From: Paenibacillus mangrovi
Lineage (GTDB): Bacteria; Bacillota; Bacilli; Paenibacillales; Paenibacillaceae
Direction: 5' to 3'
Assembly (NCBI RefSeq): GCF_022898935.1
Contig: NZ_JALIRP010000005.1
Location: 62,001 to 126,000, forward strand
Length of the DNA stretch: 64,000 nt
Under the pieces are notes generated by a model. The model did no database searches. It was not told where the DNA came from and saw only the letters and a program-made list of their open reading frames with translations. Of the stretch, positions 7,769 to 16,448 are shown piece by piece (the first letter of the stretch is position 1; each line of letters begins with the position of its first letter). Both the position numbers and the translations under genes were made by a program.

Positions 7769-9433
7769 CTATTTCCAGGAAGCCATGCGAGATTTGTACA
7801 CGTCGGATCTGTATTTTTCGATATCGTGAAGACCCGCACTATTCAATTTATCCTTCATATCATTAAAATTCTTCATCATTTCATCTTCCGTCTTGCTCAT
7901 GACCGTTTTGGCCCACAACGTTTCGAGTTGATCGTCAATTTGCTGCTTGGTGATCAGGAGTGGATCATTAGCCGGAATTGTAATGGATCCGATCGAGTTA
8001 TCGTAAATCGTATCCTTCAAGTTGTCGTTCATGATCTTTTTCCATTTGGCTTCATCGTTGAAGTTTTGGTCGAACCAAATGGTGCTGTGTCCGTCATCCT
8101 TCATCGTGCCTTGACCCTCAACCAGACTCAAATAATATTGGCCAAGCTTATCCGATTTCGCATAATCCCATGTCGCGTCAATGATCGCCTTCTTCGCTTC
8201 TTCAACCCAGCTCCATTTGCCGTTCTCGTATTTCCATACCGAATCAGGTTGGTTCGGAGCCCCCCAGCCAATCAAACGGGTACCCATATCTGTGATGGAG
8301 AAGTTCATCCATTTCATGATATCTTCAGGATTTTTGGCCTTATCTGTAATAATCGTGAAGACTCCACCGCGTGCATTTTTAGGAGACAAATATGCTTTTT
8401 CCGCATCAGCCGCTTTTAACTTCACTTGCACATAACGCTGTTCTTCCTTCCAATCCTTGTTCACCTTCTGCCACACTTCATGTCCCGCATTCCAGGACTG
8501 CCACCAAGGGCCGATATGCCCCATAATGCGTTCAGCCGAAAATTTGGCCTTCCAATCATCGAATTTGTTGACGAAAGTGTCAGGATCAAGCAATCCATCC
8601 CGATAAATTTGGTTCATGAATTTGGTAAGCTCGAGGCCTTCCTCAGTGTTGACCCAATGGGTCATATCCCCTTCCTTGGTAACCTTGTAGCCATTTTGAA
8701 GTCCATACATGCCGGCTACCGTCGGTACCATATTCGTCGTGACAGGGGCTATGCTTGAAAGCGCATACGTTTTTTCGCCTTTGCTATTTTTGGGATGAGC
8801 AGCCTGCATCTGCTTCAAAATGTCGTAGTACTGTTCAGGCGTTTCAAAAGCAGGCGATCCCATTGCCGTATACCAGTCGTTGCGAATATGGGCGGAGTTG
8901 TCGGGAATAGGGAGCAGCCCCCAACTCTTCGGCAGCATGTAAAGCTTGCCCGCTTCGTTGTAGTACGATTTGAACCAAGGCTCCAGCTGTTTTTTAATAT
9001 TCTCGCCGTATTGATCCATGTATTGTCCAATCTCTACGGCTTTCCCCTGGTTGATCCATTGCTGAGCTTCAGACTCGGTTAGATTCGTAATCACCTCAGG
9101 ATAGTCACCGCTTACGAGCATCAGGTTCAGCTTCTCTTTTTTGTCCACGTCGTAGACGATATTGTTCAGCTTTACATTGAATTTGTCGAGAATGTATTTT
9201 TGAAGCTCCGCTTGGTACTTCTTCACGTTATCAGGGTTGTCTTGTCCGGAATAGAAATTGATTTCGACGGTTTTATTTGGGACTTCCCACCCGAATTCAT
9301 TGACTTTCTTTTCACCGGTGTCAGATTGCTGTTCCGTTTTCGCTGCATCATCTGTCTTTGATTCACCGCTACAGCCTACAAGCGTCGAAAACGCAAAAAT
9401 AAAGGAACAAAGCAGCATAAAAGTCTTCTTCAC
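7769..9433 (-). CDS. Extracellular sugar-binding lipoprotein, LplA type
   Basis: A 554-residue solute-binding protein that captures an oligosaccharide outside the membrane and hands it to the permease pair downstream. The signal peptide ends in a lipobox, LVGC (cysteine at residue 21), so it is lipid-anchored. After an acidic linker (SGESKTDDAAKTEQQSDTGE) comes a large two-lobed binding domain with many tryptophans (PWFKSYYNEAG, SWGLLPIPDN, HIGPWWQSWNAGHEVW), as in the large LplA/family 1 sugar-binding proteins of Paenibacillus. It starts with GTG behind AAGGGGG. It is the first gene of the operon; a cre-like site lies 20 bases upstream and an operator-like inverted repeat about 120-165 bases upstream. 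Confidence 0.9.
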   Translation of the reverse strand: MKKTFMLLCSFIFAFSTLVGCSGESKTDDAAKTEQQSDTGEKKVNEFGWEVPNKTVEINFYSGQDNPDNVKKYQAELQKYILDKFNVKLNNIVYDVDKKEKLNLMLVSGDYPEVITNLTESEAQQWINQGKAVEIGQYMDQYGENIKKQLEPWFKSYYNEAGKLYMLPKSWGLLPIPDNSAHIRNDWYTAMGSPAFETPEQYYDILKQMQAAHPKNSKGEKTYALSSIAPVTTNMVPTVAGMYGLQNGYKVTKEGDMTHWVNTEEGLELTKFMNQIYRDGLLDPDTFVNKFDDWKAKFSAERIMGHIGPWWQSWNAGHEVWQKVNKDWKEEQRYVQVKLKAADAEKAYLSPKNARGGVFTIITDKAKNPEDIMKWMNFSITDMGTRLIGWGAPNQPDSVWKYENGKWSWVEEAKKAIIDATWDYAKSDKLGQYYLSLVEGQGTMKDDGHSTIWFDQNFNDEAKWKKIMNDNLKDTIYDNSIGSITIPANDPLLITKQQIDDQLETLWAKTVMSKTEDEMMKNFNDMKDKLNSAGLHDIEKYRSDVYKSRMASWK

Positions 9434-9452
9434 AAATTAACCCCCTTAATTA

Positions 9453-9466
9453 TGAATCCGCTTACA
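9453..9466 (-). promoter_or_regulatory. Catabolite-responsive element (cre)-like site
   Basis: On the minus strand TGTAAGCGGATTCA matches the Bacillus CcpA consensus TGWAANCGNTNWCA at all but one fixed position. It lies 20-33 bases upstream of the binding-protein start, a position where CcpA binding would block transcription in the presence of preferred sugars. Confidence 0.6.
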
Positions 9467-9549
9467 ACATAATGTTAGAGCAATACATTGACGAGAACCC
9501 ATATGTACTGTGCAGCCATCACCTCAGCTTGATCATTATTTGCTTGTAT

Positions 9550-9599
9550 TAAATTTACTAAATTATAGAGTTAATATTCAATATATTTTAGTAAATTTA
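9550..9599. promoter_or_regulatory. Perfect 13-bp inverted repeat of TTTACTAAA/TTTAGTAAA palindromes
   Basis: TAAATTTACTAAA (9550-9562) and its exact complement TTTAGTAAATTTA (9587-9599) are separated by 24 bases. Each arm itself contains the odd-centred palindrome TTTA-S-TAAA. Position upstream of the sugar operon and the two LacI genes suggests a paired operator; the regulator is inference. Confidence 0.5.
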
Positions 9600-9663
9600 T
9601 TGATGTTATCTTATCACCACAGTTTCGGATAATCAAGCTGTTTATTTCATAAAAACAAAAAAA

Positions 9664-9690
9664 GAGCAGCTCATCGGCTGCTCTGACTTT
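9664..9690 (-). terminator. Intrinsic terminator upstream of the galactoside operon
   Basis: The 8-bp stem AGAGCAGC/GCTGCTCT with loop TCATCG is followed on the minus strand by TTTTTTTG. It points into the galactoside operon, whose first gene starts at 9433. Confidence 0.7.
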
Positions 9691-9763
9691 TAACTCATGC
9701 CTACATCGTTATTAAAGGGTAGCTTCTGCACTCACATGGGAAAGTGTCTCCCTGGCCCGTGAC
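9664..9763 (-). ncRNA. Candidate terminated small transcript or attenuator leader
   Basis: On the minus strand a promoter-like pair (TTTGCA at 9792-9797, 16 bases, TAGAAT at 9770-9775) would start a transcript near 9763. It holds a small hairpin (GGGA...TCCC) and ends in a strong terminator: AGAGCAGC (9664-9671) paired with GCTGCTCT (9678-9685), followed by seven T. No reading frame is apparent. It could be a small RNA of about 100 bases or an attenuated leader of the sugar operon, which lies on the same strand. No known RNA family was recognised. Confidence 0.3.
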
Positions 9764-9810
9764 TTTAGTATTCTAGCCGCAAACCAGAAGTTGCAAATTG
9801 TCAACGCGCA

Positions 9811-9823
9811 TATTTAGTAAATA
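9811..9823. promoter_or_regulatory. Third TTTAGTAAA palindrome
   Basis: TATTTAGTAAATA is a perfect 13-base palindrome around a central G. It carries the same core as the paired repeat at 9550-9599 and lies next to the putative promoter of the small transcript, just upstream of the -35 element. Confidence 0.4.
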
Positions 9824-9895
9824 CAATAACAGAATACGATCCATTTTTAAAGAACCTCGTTAGATACATGTAGATGATTGAAAGTGGATTTTCCC

Positions 9896-9935
9896 AAAAA
9901 AATACAAGAGCAGAACGCTGTCGTCTGCTCTTGTA
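9896..9935 (-). terminator. Terminator of the mannosidase operon
   Basis: TACAAGAGCAGA (9903-9914) pairs perfectly over 12 bp with TCTGCTCTTGTA (9924-9935). On the minus strand it is followed by TTTTTTTGGG. It lies 27 bases past the stop of the GH38 gene. Confidence 0.85.
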
Positions 9936-9961
9936 ATCGTAAATATACACTTTATAAATTC

Positions 9962-12418
9962 TTAAGATAATGCAGGTTTAACGCGCCAGACCGTGAATCC
10001 GGAGCTCATCGCCCGGCACTGTCCAATCGCTTGCTCCGGTGTATGAATGTCCTTGTTCCATTCAATCACGTAGCGGAATTCATAGAACCCGCCCAAAGTC
10101 GCTTTAAAATTGGTTTCCCAGTAGTTGCTCATGGCCCAGATGTACAGATGCTTTTCCGTATCTGCATTTTGCTGGGTATGGAGCATTCGTTTCCCGTGTT
10201 CCAGAGCTCCCAATTGAACCAGCGGTGTATCCGGCGTAGCCACCATGAGGGAAGCGTTTTTGCCTACGTATGCTAAGCCTTCCTGAATGCAATAGTAGTC
10301 AAGCAGTGTTCCCGGCAGCTGATCGACCCAAGGGCGGAGAGGCGCCCCTGCTTTATCCAGCCACAACGTTTCGTCATCAGACGCTCCGGACGTAAACGGC
10401 ATGGAAATATACACATTCTCAGGTTCCCAGACGCTGTCTTTGTGGAACCGTACGGCTGCATCGACTCTGCTGGACGCTGCGTAAAGCTTGAGATACACGG
10501 AATAACAGCTCATTCCACGCGATTCGAATTGAAGCTCCACGACCCCGAACAACGGGCCGTTTGAGATGGCTTTTGCCTTAACAAGCCGTCCTGCAGAGCG
10601 TTCCACGTTCAGCCCTTTTCTGTTGCGGCCCATCCGGCTGCGCACCGCATAGATGCTGGCTGGAGTGGCAGGGCCATCTGTCGGAGTAATTTCATAGACA
10701 GGCGTAAACGCACCATGCTTTTGGTCCTTGCGAATCAATTCCTCGCCCGTCTCCTTGTTGACCCAGGAGAGGATGCCTTCTTCGCCCCAGCGAATCTTCA
10801 CATAAGGAGACTCAGCGCTTTGTTCTGACATTACAACCGCATCCTTAGCGCTGCCAGATGAATACATATCCTCCATATCATACACCGTATCGGCACCGAC
10901 CAGCTTAAGATTGCTCGTGGTCTTTGCCTTCGATGTTTTCGCAGGACGAAGGGTATATTCCTTGTGCTCCCCAGGCTGAAGCTCCACCTCAATGGTGACG
11001 TTCTGAATGCCGGCCTGATGCGGAACCACCTGTCCGCTTTGCTCGTCGACAACCTCCAGCCCATCCTTGAACCGTTCATTCTCGAAGCCATCCCATCCAA
11101 ATTCGGCATACTGCTTAGACGGATTCGGCTCCGTATTGGCTACGCGGTAGCGGAAAGCGCGTCCCGGATGCAGCAAAGATCCTTCCTGAGCGTTCCGGAC
11201 TTTGTCCAAAGCGCTGTGCGCCAAGCGGCTTGCGTTGGCCGCATAAGCCATCTTGCGCACTTCGAGCATTTGCACGTTCCATTCCCACGGGGAACCAACA
11301 GAGGCATGAAATCCCCATGTATGCTCCGCATACATCACAAGCTGGTGCTCGATGTCCGACAGCTCCTGCTGGCTGATGATCTGCTGCTGCGGGTCTAGCC
11401 GTTTAACCTTCCGCAGCGCACGCTGGGCATCCTTGAAGATCTGAGTATACATCGGCGTGGAGCCTACTCCATCCGACCACCAATCCGGCCAATCACCGCG
11501 ATATACCGGAATTTCTACGGTTTGCTCCTTCAGATGGCTGAAGAAATGACTTAGTGTGGACATTTCGATCTGAACCTTGTCTCCATGCTCCTGGTTCCAC
11601 TTCTGAATGGCCAGCGCGATATCCCCGTTCGGTGCACCATTATCCGTTGCCAGACCCGAAATCATGACTGGAATAAAATCGTACGGATATCCCTCTTCTT
11701 CCAGCTTGCTCAAATAACGATCAATGCGCGTTTCCATAATCTCTTCGCGGTTATTTACGATCGCCGGCGTATAGAATTCGTCTCGGATCATGTAGCTGCC
11801 GACTGCGTCCGGACAAAAGCCCAGCTCGTTACCGAACATGTAGTGCTCTCCGTTCCATACAAGCAACTTCTCTCCGCCCGGTGTCTCCCACCAGAATGGG
11901 ATCTGCTTGCGGCCCAGCGCGAACATACCGTGATGTGTGTGAATACAGGAGAACAAATGCTGTACGCCTGCATCTAGCAAGCTCTTCGCATAACCCCAGC
12001 TATAGCCGTTAATGTCGGCTGTCATAGCCGAATCTACAGGGCAACCGATGGAACGCCCATATGCAGCCGCCTTGGAGTGTATGGAGCGGAGCAGGTCTTC
12101 ATCAGCGAGCTCTGTCATGTTGAGATAGGTGCCCGATAATTCAATGTCACCTTGACGGATCGCTTCCGCAAAATCGCTTTTTTCCTCGTCAGAAGCTTCG
12201 CCAAGGAACCGCTCAACCGCCCAAAACGTCTCGCAGGTCCATTTGAACCCTTTCCATTCGTCACGTTTACCGGACCGCACTTCCTTGGAAATCTTCACGG
12301 CTTGTCGAATAAAATCAACGTGATATTGCTCGATGCGCTCCTGTCTTTCCGTATAGCCAATATCCGTATGCGAATGGTGAATGACAAAAATGCGCCAATT
12401 ACGGCTAAGTTTATTCAT
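9962..12418 (-). CDS. Glycoside hydrolase family 38 alpha-mannosidase
   Basis: An 818-residue retaining alpha-mannosidase. The N-terminal catalytic barrel starts with the zinc-site motif HHSHTDIGY (residues 15-23), then MTADINGYSWG near 135, where the aspartate is the expected nucleophile/metal ligand, and GLATDNGAPNGD near 265. A helical domain (about 300-420) and a large all-beta C-terminal half follow, as in GH38 enzymes. There is no signal peptide, so it works on imported mannosides. The start at 12418 is used because GGAG lies nine bases before it; that GGAG directly abuts the earlier ATG at 12427. It is the last gene of an operon with a ROK kinase and a phosphomannose-isomerase-like gene, which would carry released mannose to fructose-6-phosphate. 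Confidence 0.9.
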   Translation of the reverse strand: MNKLSRNWRIFVIHHSHTDIGYTERQERIEQYHVDFIRQAVKISKEVRSGKRDEWKGFKWTCETFWAVERFLGEASDEEKSDFAEAIRQGDIELSGTYLNMTELADEDLLRSIHSKAAAYGRSIGCPVDSAMTADINGYSWGYAKSLLDAGVQHLFSCIHTHHGMFALGRKQIPFWWETPGGEKLLVWNGEHYMFGNELGFCPDAVGSYMIRDEFYTPAIVNNREEIMETRIDRYLSKLEEEGYPYDFIPVMISGLATDNGAPNGDIALAIQKWNQEHGDKVQIEMSTLSHFFSHLKEQTVEIPVYRGDWPDWWSDGVGSTPMYTQIFKDAQRALRKVKRLDPQQQIISQQELSDIEHQLVMYAEHTWGFHASVGSPWEWNVQMLEVRKMAYAANASRLAHSALDKVRNAQEGSLLHPGRAFRYRVANTEPNPSKQYAEFGWDGFENERFKDGLEVVDEQSGQVVPHQAGIQNVTIEVELQPGEHKEYTLRPAKTSKAKTTSNLKLVGADTVYDMEDMYSSGSAKDAVVMSEQSAESPYVKIRWGEEGILSWVNKETGEELIRKDQKHGAFTPVYEITPTDGPATPASIYAVRSRMGRNRKGLNVERSAGRLVKAKAISNGPLFGVVELQFESRGMSCYSVYLKLYAASSRVDAAVRFHKDSVWEPENVYISMPFTSGASDDETLWLDKAGAPLRPWVDQLPGTLLDYYCIQEGLAYVGKNASLMVATPDTPLVQLGALEHGKRMLHTQQNADTEKHLYIWAMSNYWETNFKATLGGFYEFRYVIEWNKDIHTPEQAIGQCRAMSSGFTVWRVKPALS

Positions 12419-12466
12419 CGCGAACATCTCCAGAGATCAATTTTTTATAATAGAACCTACCAAAAT

Positions 12467-13387
12467 CTAACCTTCCTGGGCTCCAGTAAAAAGCCGGCAT
12501 GCTCCTCTAAGCGCACTAACCGACATATCCGATGATATCAGGACCGGGACATTTTCCATGAAGTCAGAAACAAAAAGATCTGCGCTTCGGGCAATTTGCC
12601 CGCCGATGATAACAGCGTCAGGTTGAAAGGATTGGAAAAAGGGACGCAGAACCTCCATCAGCCTCTCGCCGAACTCGCGGAACAGTTGTACCGCCTGCGT
12701 TTCACCGCTGCGTGCGCGTTCCGCGAGTTGCTTCACATCTTCTTCTCCAGCGGCTACTTGCTTAATTCCCATTTCCTCGGCGAGACGGACGATGCCTCTG
12801 CGCGAAATGTAGTCATCCATGATCCCTTCCCTGTACGGCAAACGGAACATCCAACCGTCCGTGGGAACTCCCTCGGCCTGTTTAATCAACTGCCCGTTTT
12901 TCACAAAGGCTGTGCCGAAGCCCGTTCCAATCGTGAGGCAAATCGCTTTCTCGTAGCTGCGTCCCACGCCAAAAGCGCATTCGCCGAGTGCGAACAACGC
13001 CGCATCATTTTCGAAGGCAACCTCCGGAGCATGGCTCCACTTATCCTGCAGCTCAGGAATTTCGGAGATTCTTGCAGTCAATTCTTCTTTGAGATTGACA
13101 CCGTAAAGCGACTCAAACTTATTCAAGCCGCGTGTCAGGCAAATTCCCTGTTCATAATCGAAGGGACCCGGGAACGCTAGTCCCACGCCCCGGATCGCGT
13201 ATCCGGCGGGAACCTGCATGCCCTGAATCTTTACGAGATCGGTGAAATGCTGCAGCAATTCCTCTCTTGCTTCCCCCGAACGGGCGGGATGGATGCTTAA
13301 GCTTCCAAGCATTTTCCCGTCGCATGCGAAAATGCCTGCTTTTACATACGTACCCCCAACGTCAAAGGCCAGAATGCTATCTTCCAT
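12467..13387 (-). CDS. ROK-family sugar kinase
   Basis: A 306-residue ROK protein, probably phosphorylating a hexose such as mannose with ATP. The N-terminal phosphate-binding loop LAFDVGGTYVKAG (about residues 5-17), the catalytic region VAFENDAALFALGECAFG (aspartate in END, near 140) and the second phosphate loop LTIGTGFGTAFV (near 165) are present. The usual ROK zinc motif CxCGxxGCxE is not visible, which occurs in some sugar kinases of this group. There is no helix-turn-helix, so it is an enzyme and not a XylR-type repressor. It lies between the GH38 gene and the isomerase-like gene (four bases from the latter), so mannokinase activity is the likely role by context. Confidence 0.85.
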   Translation of the reverse strand: MEDSILAFDVGGTYVKAGIFACDGKMLGSLSIHPARSGEAREELLQHFTDLVKIQGMQVPAGYAIRGVGLAFPGPFDYEQGICLTRGLNKFESLYGVNLKEELTARISEIPELQDKWSHAPEVAFENDAALFALGECAFGVGRSYEKAICLTIGTGFGTAFVKNGQLIKQAEGVPTDGWMFRLPYREGIMDDYISRRGIVRLAEEMGIKQVAAGEEDVKQLAERARSGETQAVQLFREFGERLMEVLRPFFQSFQPDAVIIGGQIARSADLFVSDFMENVPVLISSDMSVSALRGACRLFTGAQEG

Positions 13388-13391
13388 TCGG

Positions 13392-15179
13392 TTAGACCAG
13401 GCTGACGTTCCATTTTTTCGAAACGCCTGCTTTGATCAGTTTGCATGGTTTACTTCCCTGATTCACAATAGCGTAAGGGCCAAACGAAGCCGGGATGATG
13501 TACGACTCTGCATAGCGGAATTCGACGTAAACCGATTCATCGTTAAGCGAAACGATACGCACGCATTCTCCCTCAACCAAATTAAGCAGGACAAACTCGT
13601 CGCCCGTTTCATCTTCCCAGCGGTCGGTCAAATGAAGCCGGTTTACATAGAAGAGCAGATCGTCCCTTTCCCCAAGTACATACTCCGAATTGCTTCCTTG
13701 CTGTTTCAGAAGCTTCGGCTGCGGAATCAGGTTATCCTGAACCCACTGTCCTTTACGCGAAAAATCAACATTATCAAAAGCGTACTGGACGTTCATTGGG
13801 CGCAGCTTTCCATCCAAGTCCTTCCGCACGTAATCATATATTTTGAACGTGAACCACCATGTCGTCGCCGAAATTTCAAGCACAAAGTTATCTTTGCCCG
13901 AGCAGTGAACCGTGCCCGTCGGAATGAGATACAAGTCTCCCTTCTCACTTGTCCATTCCTGCACATAGTCTGTAAAAGGAATCGGTTCCCCTGTGATTTG
14001 GGACTGCTCTGCAGCCGTTTTGAACGACTCTGGCGTACATTCATCCGTCAGGCCAAGGTACACTTTGGCGTCACCTTGTTTTTCCATGATGTAATAGGAC
14101 TCCTGCTGCTCCATGAATTCGTTGAACCGCTCACGGATATAGGCCTGCTTCGGATGGACCTGGCAGGAGAGATTATCACCTTCCATCGTATCCAAAAAGT
14201 CAAACCGAACAGGAAAATAATCTCCGAACAATTGAACGTTACGAGCGCCAATCACTTCCAGATGGGAATAAGCCATCACGAGCAGGAAAGGAATTTCCAC
14301 GACCCGCTCCCCATTCGATACGAGCACCGAATTCTCCGGCGCAATCGGTTCGAAGTTCCAAGCGCAGTTGACCATGTCCGCCGGCAAATCCGCTATTTGC
14401 TTCAGATATTGTCCGCCCCATACGCCAGGCATCAGAAACGGTTTGACTCGCATTGGAAAACGTGCAATATCATCTATTGCGGCCTTAAGGTCGCGTACGG
14501 TCAACAGCATTGGGCAGCGCGGATTATTCATATCGACATAAACGTCGAAGGATTCCAAACGCTCCTTCCGGTACGTTTCCAGCACCGGCCATTCCACAAA
14601 ATAAGCTATTTTATATTTTTCTACCGCATCCACATTCCAGCTTAGTCCGAAGTTCAGCAAGCCTTCTTTGTGGGCAATCTCCTGGTATTCCCGCGAAACA
14701 TCGAGGAACAGTGAAGCATCGCAGCGGCCGTCACACAACCATAGAGCACCCGGGCCAAAAATGACAAACAGCGTCCGTTCACTTGCGGAATTCGTTAACT
14801 TGTCCGCATATTCCGCAAAACTACGCTGCGCCCCGCTTTTGAAATATTCGTCGATCTTCGCCTCCGATACGTATCCAAAAGCGCGATTATCAGTAATGTT
14901 ACCGTGGAAATGCTCTCTCAGCTCAGTTCCGGATTTTAAATAACCATACACATCTGTAGCGACGAAGCAAAATCCATGCTCTTCTGCATACGGGCTTAAG
15001 CGCTTGAGAAGCGCCTGAAAATCTGCACCATGCGTACCATCTACTACAAGGGTGAACACGTTGCTTGTACCTTGATCTTGAGAAATCACGCGCTGCAGCA
15101 TTTCCTCGTAACCTTGTCCAATACCATTTTCAAGTAAGGCTTTTCGAATCGGATTCAGCGGTCTTTTTTCGAACATCAC
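13392..15179 (-). CDS. Class I mannose-6-phosphate isomerase-like protein with extra N-terminal domain
   Basis: A 595-residue protein. The C-terminal part from about residue 240 (KPFLMPGVWGGQYLKQIADL) is a type I phosphomannose isomerase cupin: CQVHPKQAYI (glutamine and histidine metal ligands, about 340), a following glutamate (ESYYIME) and GTVHCSG (histidine ligand, about 430). This would convert mannose-6-phosphate to fructose-6-phosphate. The first 220 residues are not part of ordinary isomerases (about 315 residues). They resemble a P-loop nucleoside/uridine kinase fold with a degenerate Walker A (VVDGTHGADF), a DVYGYLK segment and LFVIFGPGALW. Translation probably begins at GTG (15179) behind AAGG; ATG at 15176 is the alternative. 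First gene of the mannoside operon, divergent from the AraC gene. Confidence 0.75.
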   Translation of the reverse strand: MMFEKRPLNPIRKALLENGIGQGYEEMLQRVISQDQGTSNVFTLVVDGTHGADFQALLKRLSPYAEEHGFCFVATDVYGYLKSGTELREHFHGNITDNRAFGYVSEAKIDEYFKSGAQRSFAEYADKLTNSASERTLFVIFGPGALWLCDGRCDASLFLDVSREYQEIAHKEGLLNFGLSWNVDAVEKYKIAYFVEWPVLETYRKERLESFDVYVDMNNPRCPMLLTVRDLKAAIDDIARFPMRVKPFLMPGVWGGQYLKQIADLPADMVNCAWNFEPIAPENSVLVSNGERVVEIPFLLVMAYSHLEVIGARNVQLFGDYFPVRFDFLDTMEGDNLSCQVHPKQAYIRERFNEFMEQQESYYIMEKQGDAKVYLGLTDECTPESFKTAAEQSQITGEPIPFTDYVQEWTSEKGDLYLIPTGTVHCSGKDNFVLEISATTWWFTFKIYDYVRKDLDGKLRPMNVQYAFDNVDFSRKGQWVQDNLIPQPKLLKQQGSNSEYVLGERDDLLFYVNRLHLTDRWEDETGDEFVLLNLVEGECVRIVSLNDESVYVEFRYAESYIIPASFGPYAIVNQGSKPCKLIKAGVSKKWNVSLV

Positions 15180-15451
15180 ATTCCATTCCTTTCCAGAGTA
15201 CCGTCACTCTCATAAAACTGCCTTTAACAACAGCGAATCTGAGCCTTGCAGCCCCTGTTCTTTCTTTACAACCAACAGTTCGGATAACCGTAGTTCCAAA
15301 CAACACCGAACTTGTGTAACATTGTATTAGAACAGCCTGCAGATGTCTTTGCATGAACGAGTCTTCCTTTTGTAAAAAACGGACATCTCTTGCCTCTCTT
15401 CTTTTCTCTACCTAAATAAACTTCCTGATTTGAGAATGAAAGGAGATACCC

Positions 15452-16372
15452 ATGTCATTGATTGAAGCAGCCTTTCGCCGTGCCAACCAGATATGCAACC
15501 GTCAGCTAACCAAAATTGAAGAAAATGACCTGATTATTTCCATCCTATATTGGGGCTTCATGCCCACCCATTTTGATAATTCCATGCACCGCCACTCGTT
15601 CTTTGAAGCATGTTATGTGCTCGAAGGCAGCGGCCTCTACACTGAAAACGGTATGGAATATCCGCTCAGTAAAGGGACATCCTTTTTGTCTTTGCCTGGT
15701 ACTTGGCATCAAATACGGAGCGGTACCGGACTAACCTTGGCGTATGTTGCTTTTGAAGTGGATGAGGATCGTACCGGGAGTGTATACACCGAGGCCTTTC
15801 GCCAGCTCTTGGAGCAGGCCCAAACGGTCATCATTGGCGCGGATGCACATCCTGTGGGTCATTTTTGGGAAGCGTTAATATCCATCTTTCAGGATTCCAA
15901 GCCCGCCATGCCCTCATTGCTGAAATGCAGCTCTACGTCACTGCTGCTTTCGATTCTGGACCTGCATGGACCGGGTCCGGCGGTTTCCTTTCATCAGCCT
16001 TCGGATGCCGTCCATGATGAAAATATCCTTTTTCGGCAAGCAAAGCTGTTTATAAAAGATAACCTGAGCAAGGAACTCACCCTAATGACCGTCGCGAATC
16101 ATCTTCATATTTCTTCACGACACCTGACGAGATTGTTCCAACAGCATACAAACCAAACCTTCGTTCACTATGTTCAGGAGCGGCGGGTTCGATTTGCTTC
16201 ACATCTGCTGCTGGAAGGGGAACACTCCATTAAAGATATCGCTGACCAGTGCGGCTTCCAATCCGTGCACTATTTCACCCGAATCTTCACCAAGAAGATC
16301 GGCGTATCCCCTGCCAAATTTAGACGTTCACAGTTTACAGAGGGACGTTCTGGCAAACACATTTTTAAATAA
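15452..16372 (+). CDS. AraC-family transcriptional regulator with cupin sensor
   Basis: A 306-residue activator. The N-terminal half is a cupin sugar-sensing domain (MHRHSFFEACYVLEGSGLYT, LPGTWHQIRSG). The C-terminal 100 residues hold the double helix-turn-helix: ELTLMTVANHLHISSRHLTRLF and HSIKDIADQCGFQSVHYFTRIF, with GVSPAKFRR closing the domain. It starts behind GAAAGGAGATACCC and is divergent from the mannoside operon across a 272-base region, so control of that operon is the natural guess. The ligand is unknown. Confidence 0.88.
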   Translation: MSLIEAAFRRANQICNRQLTKIEENDLIISILYWGFMPTHFDNSMHRHSFFEACYVLEGSGLYTENGMEYPLSKGTSFLSLPGTWHQIRSGTGLTLAYVAFEVDEDRTGSVYTEAFRQLLEQAQTVIIGADAHPVGHFWEALISIFQDSKPAMPSLLKCSSTSLLLSILDLHGPGPAVSFHQPSDAVHDENILFRQAKLFIKDNLSKELTLMTVANHLHISSRHLTRLFQQHTNQTFVHYVQERRVRFASHLLLEGEHSIKDIADQCGFQSVHYFTRIFTKKIGVSPAKFRRSQFTEGRSGKHIFK

Positions 16373-16448
16373 ATGAACCATACAACGCAGAAAAGCCGAC
16401 ACCGGATGACGATGCCAGCTCTTTCCTTGCTGTAATAAAGATTTTTAA

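Larger units (their letters stand above)
9434..9961. other. Gene-free 528-base region with operators, terminators and a possible small transcript
   Basis: No open reading frame here looks coding. From the galactoside operon outwards it holds a cre-like site (9453-9466), a 13-bp inverted repeat (9550-9599), a terminator hairpin (9664-9690), a possible promoter (9770-9797), a third palindrome (9811-9823) and the terminator of the mannosidase operon (9896-9935). Confidence 0.7.

Noticed and set aside
13242..14645. Plus-strand open frame of 467 codons opposite the isomerase-like gene
   Set aside because: It lies fully inside a strongly supported minus-strand gene, has no ribosome binding site and no recognisable motif; a shadow of biased codons.
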